Origin: Caballeronia sp. INDeC2
GTDB taxonomy: Bacteria; Pseudomonadota; Gammaproteobacteria; Burkholderiales; Burkholderiaceae
DNA: 64,000 nucleotides
Direction: 5' to 3'
Assembly: GCF_023631325.1 (NCBI RefSeq)
Contig: NZ_JALQDG010000029.1
Location: 18,237-82,236 of the forward strand
The notes under the pieces were generated by a model. It had not been told where the DNA came from. It saw nothing but the letters and a program-made list of their open reading frames with translations, and made no database searches. The translations under genes and the position numbers were made by a program. Positions 51,209 through 60,977 of the stretch are shown in pieces. How positions within the stretch are numbered: the first letter of the stretch is position 1; the number at the start of each line of letters is the position of its first letter.

Positions 51209-54200
51209 GCTGCGCTCAGTTGCTTTTGCACGAGTTGGTAGTACATGCCCTTTCTCGCGACGAGCTCGTCGTGCTTGCCCTGCTCGACGATGCCGCCTTC
51301 GTACAGCACGAGAATCTTGTCGGCGCGCATGATGGTCGAGAGCCGATGCGCGATGATCACCGCCGTGCGGCCCTTCAATATCTCCTGCATGTTGCCGAGA
51401 ATATTGCTTTCCGATTGCGTGTCGAGGGCGGAGGTGGCTTCGTCGAACACGAGCAGGCGCGGGTCGTGATACAGCGCGCGCGCAATGCATAGCCGCTGAA
51501 TCTGTCCGCCCGAAAGCCCCACGCCGCGCTCGCCGACCACCTGCTCATAACCGAGCGGCATCTTCACGATGAACGCATGCGCGTCGGCCATCTTCGCGAC
51601 TTCCTCGATGCGCCGCCGGTCGGGCGCCTCGTCGCCGCTCGCGATGTTCTCGGCGATCGTCCCCGAGAACAGCAGATTGCTCTGCATCACATAACCTATC
51701 TGCGCGCGGAAAAAACCTTTGTCGACGACGTTGATATCGTAGCCATCCACAGTCATCTTGCCCTCGCTCGGCGCATAGAAACCGACGAGCAGTTTCGCGA
51801 GCGTCGTTTTGCCCGAGCCGCTGCGCCCGACGATCGCGATCAGCTCGCCCGGCTTGATATCGAAGCTGATGTTCTCCAGCACGTAGGGCGCGTCGCCTTC
51901 GCCATAACGGAAGTACACGCCGTTGAAGCTGATATCGCCCTGCAAGTCCGGCAGCATCACGCGCTGCTGCATGTCTTCAGGCTTTTGTTCGGGCTCGATG
52001 TCGAGCACGTCGCCCAGGCGCTCCATTGCGACGCCCGCGTCGTTCAAGAGACTCCACAAGTTGATGAGACCCATCAGCGGCGCGAGCACGCTGCCCATGT
52101 AGGCGTTGAACGCGATCAGTTGTCCGATGGTCAGTTCGCGCGCGAGCACGAGATTCGCGCCGACCCACAGCACGCCGATGGTCGTCGCCGCATTCAGCAA
52201 CTGGCTGCACAAGCCCACGGCAATATTGAAGCGCTGCGACTTGTACTGCACTTCCAGCGACTTCGCGTATTTCTTCTCCCACTTCAGGCGCACCGGGCGC
52301 TCGATGCCCATGCCCTTCACCGTCTCCACGCCGCCGAGCGCTTCCATCAGATACGAACGCGCGTCCGTGCCCGCGGAAAACGTCTCGCGCGCGTTCTGCT
52401 TGATGCGCGGCGTCGCGACGATCGTGAGCACCATCATCGGAATCACGAATGCTATGAGCAGCAACGTGAGCTTCACGTTGTAGAGGAACATGATCGTGAA
52501 GTAGATGAAGATCATCAGCAGGTTCAGCACGGTCGATACCGTCGATTCCGTGAGGAACGCGCGAATCGTGTGATTCTCCTGAAAGCGCGCGAACACGTCG
52601 CCGGTCTTGCGCTTCGCGAAGAAGCCGAAGGGCAGCGAGAACGTGTGCCTGAAGAACTGCGACATCATCGCGAAGTCCATGTTGCGGACCATGAAATTCG
52701 CGAGATAGGCGCGTATCGTCGTCATGAGTTGCGTGAACAGACTCGCGATGACGAGCCCGCCGATCAGCACGTGCAGCAGGTTCACGTTCTGATGCACGAT
52801 CACGCCGTCGAGAATGTTCTGGATGATGAGCGGCGGAATCACGCCCAGCACCTGAATCACGAACGTCGCGAGAAAGAGATGCAGCAGGATTTTCTTGTAC
52901 GGCTTCAGATAGCCGACGAAACGCAGCCACGGCGAGCGTGACACGGCCTTCTGCGTGAGATCCTGCCCCGGCGTGAACAACAAGCACGTGCCGCTCCAGC
53001 CGCGCTCGAACTCGCCGACCGTCATCTTTCTGAAGCCGATCGCCGGGTCCGCAACCCACACGTTCTCGCTCGATACGCCATAGACGATGATGTAGTGGTA
53101 TCCCTCCCAATGCGCGATGAACGGCATCTCGAAGCCGCGCAGCGATTCGAACGTGCACTGCACGCCGCGCGTCGTGAAGCCGAGCGATTCGCCCGCGCGC
53201 GCGAGCGAATCGAGCGTGGCGCCCGATGTCGTCACGTTGGCGAGCTCGCGCAGTTTGCCGAGCGTCATGTTGATGCCGTAGTGACGGCAGATCATCGCGA
53301 GGCAGGCCGCGCCGCAATCCATTTCCTCGGCCTGCTCGACCCACGCGAAGCGCTTGATCACGCGCTCGCCCAACTCGGGCTTCGTGTGCAGATCGAGCAT
53401 CGCGGGCAGCTTGCGGCGCTCGGCGAGCTTCTTCTGGCGCTGCAATTCGCGCTCAGTGAAACGGATGCGCTCTTCGAGCACTTCGCGCAGCTTCACGTTG
53501 CGCTCGATGATGAAATGCACCGTCTTCTCAGGGATCACGAGCAGGCGCGTATCGGCGCTTGCGATCGCCGAGGCCATCTGCTCCTGACGCATCACGCAGG
53601 CCTTCTCGCCGAAGATCTCGCCCGGCCCGAGCGTTGCGAGCACATGCTTTGCGCCGCCTTCTTCGCGCACGATGCGCACTTCGCCCTGGCGCACGACATA
53701 AAGACGCCGGTCGTCGCGCGATTCCTGCTTGAGAATCTCCTTGCCCTCGCCGACGCGCTTCACGCCGACGCTGCGCACGCATTCCTCGAGTTCGGCTTTG
53801 TTGAGCTTGCCGCGCAGATCGAAGAGCTTCGCGACGAAGCCGCCCGCCGAATTGATCGCGACATAGCTCGTCACGAACGCGAGCGCGGCGGGATTTTTCG
53901 CGATTACCGGATCGATCGCGACGCGCGGAATATGAAGCAGCTCGGTCTTGCCGGAGGAGCGCACCGACGACTCATGCCGATAGTCGCGCAGCATCGCGAT
54001 GTCGGCGAAGGTCTCGCGCTCCTTCTTGACCCCCATGCTGATTTCCTTGCCGTGCTCTTCGGTGAAGATGCGCACGGAGCCCGCTTTCACGATATAGAGC
54101 CCGTCGGCCGCATCGCCCGCATTGCACACGGTCTCGCCGAAGCCGAAGCGGCGCGACTCGGCATTCGCCGCGAGATGCTCGATCTCCTCGCGCGTGAATG

Positions 54201-54264
54201 GCGAAAGAATCTCGACCGACGAAAGAAACTCGGCGGGCGAATCAAGGCTCGATGGCGCGTCCAT
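51205..54264 (-). CDS. C39-peptidase ABC exporter with two cyclic-nucleotide-binding-like domains
   Basis: A 1019-residue peptidase-containing ABC exporter. Residues about 15-135 and 148-270 are two cNMP-binding-like domains (GETVCNAGDAADGLYIVKAGSVRIF; GEIFGEKACVMRQEQMASA in the second). The C39 protease spans 305-432 with Q311, C317 (MDCGAAC), H390 (EGYHYIIVYG) and D406 (VADPAIG). The membrane domain spans about 450-740. The nucleotide-binding domain has Walker A GRSGSGKTT (813-821), signature LSGGQ (917-921) and Walker B LLVFDEATSALD (937-948). It should cleave GG leaders and export the peptides through HlyD and TolC partners. Whether the N-terminal domains bind a nucleotide is not certain from sequence. 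Confidence 0.95.
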   Translation of the reverse strand: MDAPSSLDSPAEFLSSVEILSPFTREEIEHLAANAESRRFGFGETVCNAGDAADGLYIVKAGSVRIFTEEHGKEISMGVKKERETFADIAMLRDYRHESSVRSSGKTELLHIPRVAIDPVIAKNPAALAFVTSYVAINSAGGFVAKLFDLRGKLNKAELEECVRSVGVKRVGEGKEILKQESRDDRRLYVVRQGEVRIVREEGGAKHVLATLGPGEIFGEKACVMRQEQMASAIASADTRLLVIPEKTVHFIIERNVKLREVLEERIRFTERELQRQKKLAERRKLPAMLDLHTKPELGERVIKRFAWVEQAEEMDCGAACLAMICRHYGINMTLGKLRELANVTTSGATLDSLARAGESLGFTTRGVQCTFESLRGFEMPFIAHWEGYHYIIVYGVSSENVWVADPAIGFRKMTVGEFERGWSGTCLLFTPGQDLTQKAVSRSPWLRFVGYLKPYKKILLHLFLATFVIQVLGVIPPLIIQNILDGVIVHQNVNLLHVLIGGLVIASLFTQLMTTIRAYLANFMVRNMDFAMMSQFFRHTFSLPFGFFAKRKTGDVFARFQENHTIRAFLTESTVSTVLNLLMIFIYFTIMFLYNVKLTLLLIAFVIPMMVLTIVATPRIKQNARETFSAGTDARSYLMEALGGVETVKGMGIERPVRLKWEKKYAKSLEVQYKSQRFNIAVGLCSQLLNAATTIGVLWVGANLVLARELTIGQLIAFNAYMGSVLAPLMGLINLWSLLNDAGVAMERLGDVLDIEPEQKPEDMQQRVMLPDLQGDISFNGVYFRYGEGDAPYVLENISFDIKPGELIAIVGRSGSGKTTLAKLLVGFYAPSEGKMTVDGYDINVVDKGFFRAQIGYVMQSNLLFSGTIAENIASGDEAPDRRRIEEVAKMADAHAFIVKMPLGYEQVVGERGVGLSGGQIQRLCIARALYHDPRLLVFDEATSALDTQSESNILGNMQEILKGRTAVIIAHRLSTIMRADKILVLYEGGIVEQGKHDELVARKGMYYQLVQKQLSAA

Positions 54265-54286
54265 GTTCTATCGCGTTCCCCGTCAG

Positions 54287-55039
54287 TCAGCGTGCTTCGA
54301 TGACATGCTCCTGCGCGCGCGCCATCATCCAGTCTTCGCGCAGCAGGCGGCGGATTTGCGCGGACACGTCTTCGTCGAGCTTCGCGGGATACTTCGCCGT
54401 CACCGCGAATATTTCATACGACGCGCCATCCGCGGAAATGAACGGTCCGAGCAGATCGCCGACTTCAGCGTTGAACACTTTCGCCTCGACGTCCGGCTTC
54501 ATCTGCCCGCGCATCACCCGGCCGATTACGCCGCCTGCGTCGCGCGTGTCGGCAAGCGAATGCTCGCGCGCCATCTCCGCGAAGCTCTCGGGATCGTCGT
54601 TGAGATAGGAGATCATCTCTTTCGCGCTGCCCTCGGTATCGAGCAGGATGTGACTGACTTCGATGCTGTCGAACTTCGGCGAGTTGAGCTGAAAGTACTC
54701 TTCGATCTCGCGTTCGGTGCCGACCTTGTCGAGCATCTTTTCCTGATACAGCGTGTCAGTGATATAGACCTCGAACTCGTCGAGGCTCACGTGCAGCGCA
54801 TCGAGATAATTGTTCATGTCCGCCGCGCGATGCAGCCCGCGAATGCGGCGAAACTGATCGGCGCGATTCTGTATTTCATCGTCGCTCACGGCAACGCCCG
54901 ATTTCTTCGCCGCGCGCACGGTCAGCTTGTCGCGCACGAGTTGCTCGATGAGCCCTTCGAACTGGCCGTTCAGCTTCAATAACCTGATGAATTCGCCGAC
55001 GTCGACCACTTCGTCGTCGATACGCACAATCGCCGTCAT
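54287..55039 (-). CDS. Cytoplasmic parvulin-type peptidyl-prolyl isomerase
   Basis: A 250-residue SurA/PpiC-like protein. A helical N-terminal chaperone segment (GEFIRLLKLNGQFEGLIEQLVRDKL) is followed by a parvulin domain: VSHILLDTEGSAKEMIS, FAEMAREHSLADTRDAGGVIGRV and VFNAEVGDLLGPF, given in pieces. There is no signal peptide, so it works inside the cell. Located between the HlyD and exporter genes, it may hold or fold the leader peptides before export. The ATG (MTAIVRID) follows GGAGAACGAC. Confidence 0.87.
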   Translation of the reverse strand: MTAIVRIDDEVVDVGEFIRLLKLNGQFEGLIEQLVRDKLTVRAAKKSGVAVSDDEIQNRADQFRRIRGLHRAADMNNYLDALHVSLDEFEVYITDTLYQEKMLDKVGTEREIEEYFQLNSPKFDSIEVSHILLDTEGSAKEMISYLNDDPESFAEMAREHSLADTRDAGGVIGRVMRGQMKPDVEAKVFNAEVGDLLGPFISADGASYEIFAVTAKYPAKLDEDVSAQIRRLLREDWMMARAQEHVIEAR

Positions 55040-55112
55040 GTCGTTCTCCATTCGGTTCTATGTTGAATTGCGCATCATGTCCGCGTTACGGCGCGCGTGT
55101 AACCCTCCATTC

Positions 55113-56486
55113 CTATCCCGCCACATTGCGGAATGGATCGAGGCCGAGATCGATCAGGCGCCGCTCTCGCACCACGATTTCAGCGGTCGCCGTCATGCCG
55201 TAGCGCAGCGGATACTTCGTGTCCGAGACCTGATAGAAATCGCGATCGAGCGTCACGCGTCCTTCATAAACGGGCTGCTTCGTCGACGGGCTCGGCTTGG
55301 TCGCGGGCGAAATGAACGCGAGCGTGCCGTCGATTACCCCATAGCGCTGATAAGGAAACGCGTTGAACTTGAGCTTCACGCGCTGCCCTTCGCGCAGAAA
55401 CGCGCGGTCGTGCTCGGCGATCTCGATCTTCAGCACCGGCTTCGCATTCGCCGGCGCGATGCCGCCGAGCGGCGTATTCGCCTGAATCTTGTCGCCGGGT
55501 TGCGTCGATGTCACGTCGGTGACCACGCCCGACACCGGTGCGAGGATCAGCAGAAAATTATCCTTGTCGATGTTCTCGAACTTGATGCGCGCGGCCGCAT
55601 CCGCGACGAGCCGCGCCGTCTGTAGCTGCAAGCGCAACTTGTCTTCGGTGCTCGCGACTTCGCGCATCGCGGCTTCGTATTGCAGCCGTAGACTCGTCGC
55701 TTCCTGACCGCTCGTTTCCAGTTGACGCTTCGCCTGCGTGAAATCGTGGCTCAGACGAAAATCGAGTTCCGCGAGCCGCGATTGCTCCACGCGATAAGCG
55801 CCGTCCGCTTCCAGATACGCATTGCGTTTCGCGTCGACCTGCGCCTCCGCCACGCCGCCGCCCCCCGGCAGCGCGAGCAGACGCTGAAAGCGGTCGAGCT
55901 CCACCTTCGCCGCATCGCGCGCCCGGCGTGCGTTTTCAAGCGTGCTGCGCGCTTCCTGCAACTGCGCCTTCTGGCCTTCCGCGAGCTTGCTCGTGCCTTC
56001 GGCCACACGCTGTTGATGCTGATGCTCCTCCACATCCATCTGATCCCTGAGCGCGGCGATCTTGCGCTCCATCAGCAGCTTTTTCTCGGGAAACTGCTTC
56101 CATTCGCGCTCGGCGTCGTCGAGCTTCAGTTGCGCTTCGAGCGCATTGCTCGCCGCTTCGATCGCGCCACGCGCGTTCAAGCGCGCGACGACATCGTCCT
56201 TGCGCACGGGCTGCCCTTCGGCGATATAGAGATCGGCCAGCTCGCCATCGATCGGCGCATAGAAGCGCCGCACTTCCGATTCCGGCGCGAGCGTGCCCTG
56301 GGCGCTGACCATCACGTCCGCATGGCCGACGAACGACCACACGAGCGCCGAAGCGACGAGCGCCACCATCGCGAAGACGAGCCCTTGCGTGAGGCCGAGC
56401 GGCTCGGCCGTGAGAATCGCGATGCCTTCGGCGCCGTGCTCCCCGAGCGCTTCCGACAGCGGCTTAAGGTGTGTGTCTCTCTTCAC
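55113..56486 (-). CDS. HlyD-family membrane fusion protein
   Basis: A 457-residue periplasmic adaptor. It has one N-terminal membrane helix (residues 33-52), then lipoyl-like half-motifs SAQGTLAPESEVRRFYAPIDGELADLYIAEGQPVRKDD, a long coiled-coil hairpin (about 110-310, EKKLLMERKIAALRDQMDVEEHQHQ) and the closing lipoyl/beta-barrel part with LAPVSGVVTDVTSTQPGDKIQ. Long strings are given here as positions with key words. It links the ABC exporter with the TolC-like protein. Its gene overlaps the end of the FHA gene by 23 bp. Confidence 0.92.
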   Translation of the reverse strand: MKRDTHLKPLSEALGEHGAEGIAILTAEPLGLTQGLVFAMVALVASALVWSFVGHADVMVSAQGTLAPESEVRRFYAPIDGELADLYIAEGQPVRKDDVVARLNARGAIEAASNALEAQLKLDDAEREWKQFPEKKLLMERKIAALRDQMDVEEHQHQQRVAEGTSKLAEGQKAQLQEARSTLENARRARDAAKVELDRFQRLLALPGGGGVAEAQVDAKRNAYLEADGAYRVEQSRLAELDFRLSHDFTQAKRQLETSGQEATSLRLQYEAAMREVASTEDKLRLQLQTARLVADAAARIKFENIDKDNFLLILAPVSGVVTDVTSTQPGDKIQANTPLGGIAPANAKPVLKIEIAEHDRAFLREGQRVKLKFNAFPYQRYGVIDGTLAFISPATKPSPSTKQPVYEGRVTLDRDFYQVSDTKYPLRYGMTATAEIVVRERRLIDLGLDPFRNVAG

Positions 56487-59076
56487 TGCGCGTACCTCCG
56501 CCGATCAGACTCAGCTTGGTATTGAGAAGTCCCGGTTCGAGCACCATGCGCAGATCCTGCAGCGAGCGCCGCTGCAAATCCGCTTCGGTGTCGATCTCGT
56601 TGGCGAGCGCGGTCCACTTCGCCGTTGCGCTGTCAGCCTTCACTTGCCTGAAGATGCGCATGCCGCGCGTGGCCGCATCCTGCGCGTCCGACAAAAGCCG
56701 CGCCTGCGTCCTGAACGCATCCGACACGCCCGATTCGAGCCGCTGCGATCCGCCGATGCCGCCATTCGTCCGATACTGCTGCCAGAGCGTCTGCGCCTGC
56801 GTCATCAAGGTCTGCGCACGCGCCGTCGCCTTGTCTTTCAGCGAAGCGACATCGGGCGCGACCGCCTTCGCATAGAACGTGTCGGCATCGAGATCCAGCG
56901 TTTCATAGAACGACAGCAACGCGTCTTCATAGCCTTTCGTGCCGCGCGCCTTCTGCAGGTCCGCGAACTGCGCGGCCACGGCCTTCTTGTGCGCGAGTTC
57001 CTTCTGCACCGTCGGCGACCACGAACCTTGCGGCAGCTTTTGCAGGCTATCCATTGCCTGCGCGCTCTGGCCGCGCTTCCATGCATCGGCGACGCTCGTG
57101 TATTGCGCGAGCACGTCGGGCGGCGGCAACTGGCTCGCGCCCATCTGCCTGAACTTCTCCTTGAACGGCGGCGTCGCGAAATTCGCCTTGCTCACCGATA
57201 CCGCGAGCGGCGCGAGGCTCGGGGCGCTGAGACTGCGCCGCAAGCCGGTATAGGCATCGAGATCGGCGCGCACGCGATCGAGGCCCGCGAGACGCGGATA
57301 CTTCTCCGCGTACTCCTTCAACGACGCGCCGATCGCATCGGGGTCGTCCTGGCCGAGGCCCTTGACGATGCTCGCATCGAGCCTGTCGATGGCCGCGAGA
57401 TACACGGAGTCGTCGCTTTGCAGCTTGCGCAGATGACTCAGCGCGAGCGCATACGGATCACGAAACTCGGGCACGTAACCCGCGATGCGATCGAGATCGC
57501 GCTGATGGCCCGCCGCGTCCGCTTCCCAGTGCTTCAGGATCGCGCCGATGCGCGGCTCGTCGCCGTACATGCGGATCGGCGCGTCGGCGCCGCCGCGGCC
57601 CATCACGAAGCTCTCCAGCTTGCCGATCCACTCGAGTTCGTCGACGAGCGAATGCACATCGGCATTGTGCTCGGCGAGCGTTCGCATCTGCGCGATGATC
57701 GCGTCCGCGCTCGCGAAATCGCCCTTCTTCAACGCGGCGAGCCAGCGCGGCACGTTCGACTTGAGCACGGCTTCAGTGTTCATCGACGTGAACTGCGCGT
57801 CTTGCGGATGCGTCTTCAGATAGTCGTTCGTGACGCTCGCTGCTTCGCCGAACTCGCCATGCGCCATCAGCGATTTCGCGTGACGTTCGGGCGAGCCGCT
57901 GTAGAAGAGCGCCGCGCCGCCCGCGACGAGCAAGGCCAGCACGCACACGACGACGATGCGCGTGCGGCGCGCGGCGCGTTGGTCGTCGCTTGCGAGCGCG
58001 CGATGCAATTCGCCCACGAAGAGTGCGAACTTGCTGCGCCTCTTCGCAATGCGCGCGTCATGACGGCCTTCGATGGCGGGTTTGGGCTGCGCTTCCTCGT
58101 TGACTTCGTCCTCGCGCGCAGCGGCCTGATCGACGCAAAAGATATCCAGAAACGAATGCGCCGAGCCGACGAAGGTCGTCTTGTCGCTATCCAGTTCGTC
58201 GTCGTGGGCCTGCGCTTGGACTTGCTCGACCATTTCGGTGAGCGTCGACTCACCCTCTTCGCCATGCAGATGCACCGTGTACGCGAAGTGCGTACCGCCG
58301 AACGCGACCGTATCGCCATTCTTCAGTTCGACCGCCGACGCGCCGAGCCGCTCGCCATTCACGAAGGTGCCGTTGGTGCTGCCGAGATCTTCGACGAACG
58401 GCGCGCCGCCCTTGATGAACACATGCGCGTGCCGCCGCGACACGTAGTTGACCTGATGCGGATACTGCTCGCGATAGCGCGCGAAGGTCTCGTCGGTCTT
58501 GCTGACGAGAAACGGAAACTGCGCTAGCTCGACGGGATGAAGCCCGAGATCGTCGCGCTGCGGCGTGAGCGTGATGCCGACCGGCTTCGGCGCGTTCACA
58601 CGCCGCGCGCGCGGCGCGAACTGCACGCGATACGACAGCCGGCTGCCGAACGAAATGATGTCGCCGCTTCGCACGCGCGCGGGCGTATCGCGCACGGGCG
58701 TGCCGTTCACCGCGGTGCCGTTCTTGCTCGCGAGATCGGCGATATAGACAAGACCGTGCTCGATGAAGATGCGCGCATGACGGCGCGAAAGCTGCGCGAC
58801 GACTTCGGGCGGGCTCGTATCGAACGGCGCTTCGGCGCGGCCGATCGCAAAGAGATTTTCGTCGATGCGGATTTCCGTCAGCCGCTCGGCCGTCTCGCCG
58901 GCAAGCTCAGGCTTCAGGATGACGTCGAACGCCTCGCTCACGCCCGGCTCTTGAACCGCCACGGAAAACCCTTGAGCCATGTCCATGTCACGAGGTACGT
59001 CCAGCCGCTGCCGCCGATGCGCCAGAGGAATGCCCGGCATCGTCGAACGCATGGACAGGTTGGTCCGCGCCGTCAT
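56464..59076 (-). CDS. Membrane-anchored double-FHA protein
   Basis: An 870-residue protein. FHA1 (residues about 70-150) has FAIGRAEAP, LSRRHARIF and ASKNGTAVNG. FHA2 (about 185-270) has YVSRRHAHVFIKGG and LGSTNGTFVNGERL. Both keep the phosphothreonine-binding R, S, H, N set. A linker includes DSDKTTFVGS (residues 296-305), a possible self-ligand. A single membrane helix lies at 373-392, and 480 residues of helical, repeat-like sequence follow, probably periplasmic. It may connect cytoplasmic phospho-signals (PP2C) to the exporter. ATG 59076 has GAAGGA upstream; ATG 58986 is an alternative. Confidence 0.86.
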   Translation of the reverse strand: MTARTNLSMRSTMPGIPLAHRRQRLDVPRDMDMAQGFSVAVQEPGVSEAFDVILKPELAGETAERLTEIRIDENLFAIGRAEAPFDTSPPEVVAQLSRRHARIFIEHGLVYIADLASKNGTAVNGTPVRDTPARVRSGDIISFGSRLSYRVQFAPRARRVNAPKPVGITLTPQRDDLGLHPVELAQFPFLVSKTDETFARYREQYPHQVNYVSRRHAHVFIKGGAPFVEDLGSTNGTFVNGERLGASAVELKNGDTVAFGGTHFAYTVHLHGEEGESTLTEMVEQVQAQAHDDELDSDKTTFVGSAHSFLDIFCVDQAAAREDEVNEEAQPKPAIEGRHDARIAKRRSKFALFVGELHRALASDDQRAARRTRIVVVCVLALLVAGGAALFYSGSPERHAKSLMAHGEFGEAASVTNDYLKTHPQDAQFTSMNTEAVLKSNVPRWLAALKKGDFASADAIIAQMRTLAEHNADVHSLVDELEWIGKLESFVMGRGGADAPIRMYGDEPRIGAILKHWEADAAGHQRDLDRIAGYVPEFRDPYALALSHLRKLQSDDSVYLAAIDRLDASIVKGLGQDDPDAIGASLKEYAEKYPRLAGLDRVRADLDAYTGLRRSLSAPSLAPLAVSVSKANFATPPFKEKFRQMGASQLPPPDVLAQYTSVADAWKRGQSAQAMDSLQKLPQGSWSPTVQKELAHKKAVAAQFADLQKARGTKGYEDALLSFYETLDLDADTFYAKAVAPDVASLKDKATARAQTLMTQAQTLWQQYRTNGGIGGSQRLESGVSDAFRTQARLLSDAQDAATRGMRIFRQVKADSATAKWTALANEIDTEADLQRRSLQDLRMVLEPGLLNTKLSLIGGGTRSEERHTP

Positions 59077-59214
59077 AGAAGTCCTTCGTGACCGGCGGCT
59101 GTTGAGAGTTTAAGTCACGCATCGTCGTAGTCAATCGTGCGGCAGCGGTTCATTGCGGTCGCGAACGATCGTTAGTTATTCATATCATTAGCAATCGATT
59201 ATTAATGGAACGCT

Positions 59215-60663
59215 TTACTTCGTCGTGTCCTTGCTTGCGCTTTGCACGTCGATCATCGGCCAGCCGCCGCCTAGCGCCTTGTAAAGCGTTACGGTGTCGG
59301 AAAGAATCTGCTGATGGTTCGCGAGCAGCGCGAGTTGCGCGGCGAGCAGTGTGCGCTCCGTCTCGAACACTTCGAGTTGCGAGATCACGCCTTCTTTCAG
59401 TTGCGCGTCGATCTGCGCGGCGACCACCGTCAACTGATCGACTTCCTGCTGCAACTCGACGCGCTGCTTCGTGTGCGAATCGAGATTGACGAGCGCGTTC
59501 TCCACTTCCTCGAACGCATTCATCACCGTGCTGCGATATTGCTGTTCCGCGACCGTCGTCTGCGCTTCGGTCGTCTTCACATGTGCGCGCACGGACGGAT
59601 CGAGAATCGGGATATTGATGCTCGGCACGAAGCTCAGCGTGAATATCTTGAGCAGATCGGTCAACTGAAAGCTCGCCGTGCCGCCGCGCCCGGTCAGGTT
59701 GATGGTCGGCAGTTGCGCGAGCTTCGCCTGCCCGACGAGGTCGTACGCTTCGAGCACGCGATACTCGGCCGCGATCAGATCGGGACGACGCGCGAGCAAT
59801 TGCGACGGCAATCCGCCCGGCACCGGCGGAATCTGCACGCGTTTTTGCAGCTTGCCGTCGGGCATTCTGAACTCGCCCGCGGGCACGCCGATCAGCGTCG
59901 AGAGCGCATTGTTCGCGAGATCGCGCGAACGGCGTAGCTCCAGCAACTCGCGCGTCAGACGATTGAGTTCCGCGCGCTGCGTGAGCACTTGCGTCTTCGG
60001 CACGAGACCGTTCTTTTGCATGCCGTCGAAGATCGTCAGGATCTGCTGATTCGTCGCGATGGTCTGTTGCTGCTGCGCGATCTGATCGTCGAACTGGAGA
60101 ATCTGGAAGTAGGTCGTCGAAACGAGCGCGACGAGTTCGAGATAGCCCGCGCGCCAGTCCGCTTCGGTCGCGCGGAATTCGGCCTTCTGCGCCTGCACGC
60201 CTTTCTCGACCGAGCCCCAGATGTCGATGTCCCAGCTCACCTGCGTCGCCAGGTTGTACTGTTTGGAGAACTGCTGGCCGGTCGTCTTCTCGAAGCTCGC
60301 GCCCGCGCCCAAGTCCATCGACGGTAACGCGCCCGCGCGCGCCTCGCCGATCTGCGCGCCCGCCACTTGTATGCGCGCGGCGAGCACCTTGATATCGAAG
60401 TTGCCGTTGATGGCTTTCTCGACCAGCGCGTCCAGCGTCGGATCGTGAAACTGCTTCCACCAGTCGGGCTGAATCGTGTCGGATGCGGCGACCTTCGCAG
60501 CGTCGATCTTCGTGAAGGCGGTTTTCTCGGGCGTGTCGGGGCGCTGATAGGTCGGCACCTTCACGTCGATGCAGCCGGATAGCAACGCAGCGGCAATCAG
60601 CCCTGGCAACACGGCCCACTCGCGCCTGATGGTCACGCGCAACGATGGCAACAAGGCTCGCAC
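59215..60663 (-). CDS. TolC/NodT-family outer-membrane lipoprotein
   Basis: A 482-residue outer-membrane efflux protein. The lipobox LLSGC places the acylated cysteine at residue 31. Two repeats of the TolC-like coiled barrel are visible: WWKQFHDPTLDALVEKAINGNFDIKVLAARIQ near the N terminus and LLARRPDLIAAEYRVLEAYDLVGQAKLAQLPTINLTG in the middle, given as key words. It forms the outer channel for the HlyD/ABC exporter encoded downstream. I choose the GTG preceded by GGGAGCGAGATC; an in-frame ATG at 60750 adds 29 residues before the lipoprotein signal. Confidence 0.9.
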   Translation of the reverse strand: MRALLPSLRVTIRREWAVLPGLIAAALLSGCIDVKVPTYQRPDTPEKTAFTKIDAAKVAASDTIQPDWWKQFHDPTLDALVEKAINGNFDIKVLAARIQVAGAQIGEARAGALPSMDLGAGASFEKTTGQQFSKQYNLATQVSWDIDIWGSVEKGVQAQKAEFRATEADWRAGYLELVALVSTTYFQILQFDDQIAQQQQTIATNQQILTIFDGMQKNGLVPKTQVLTQRAELNRLTRELLELRRSRDLANNALSTLIGVPAGEFRMPDGKLQKRVQIPPVPGGLPSQLLARRPDLIAAEYRVLEAYDLVGQAKLAQLPTINLTGRGGTASFQLTDLLKIFTLSFVPSINIPILDPSVRAHVKTTEAQTTVAEQQYRSTVMNAFEEVENALVNLDSHTKQRVELQQEVDQLTVVAAQIDAQLKEGVISQLEVFETERTLLAAQLALLANHQQILSDTVTLYKALGGGWPMIDVQSASKDTTK

Positions 60664-60977
60664 GATCTCGCTCCCGGTGAACGCGCACCGACGGTCGGTT
60701 TGATGGGTGAGAAGCGCGGCGCCGGCCGTTCGGTCCTTCAAGTAAATCACACGGCGCGCCGCGACTCCATACGGGTTAAGTCACGTGGCGCGCGCGTGCT
60801 CTATGGCACGTCGCGCATTCCGTGACGCGGTCCGGCGGCAGGATGCGACCCCGGCCGAACCGCAACGCCCGATGCCGCGGGCGGTGTTACAGCAGAGCTC
60901 CCCGTGCCCCGCTTTTACTGCTGACTGCTTGAATGCTTACTGCATCGCCATTCGATTCATTCCTCGCGACATCCACG
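60664..60977. other. Gap between GG peptide 2 and the export operon
   Basis: About 310 bp without a gene. It should carry the promoter of the six-gene export operon. A -24/-12-like GGCAT...TTGCG at about 60862-60878 has the wrong spacing (11 bp between GG and GC), so it is not accepted. Confidence 0.5.

Noticed and set aside
56293..58527. 744-codon plus-strand frame opposite the FHA gene
   Set aside because: Shadow: Arg/His/Ala-rich with no domain; the minus-strand gene has two intact FHA domains.
60860..60880. Possible sigma-54 promoter for the export operon
   Set aside because: GG and GC are separated by 11 bp instead of 10; sigma-54 promoters tolerate this poorly.
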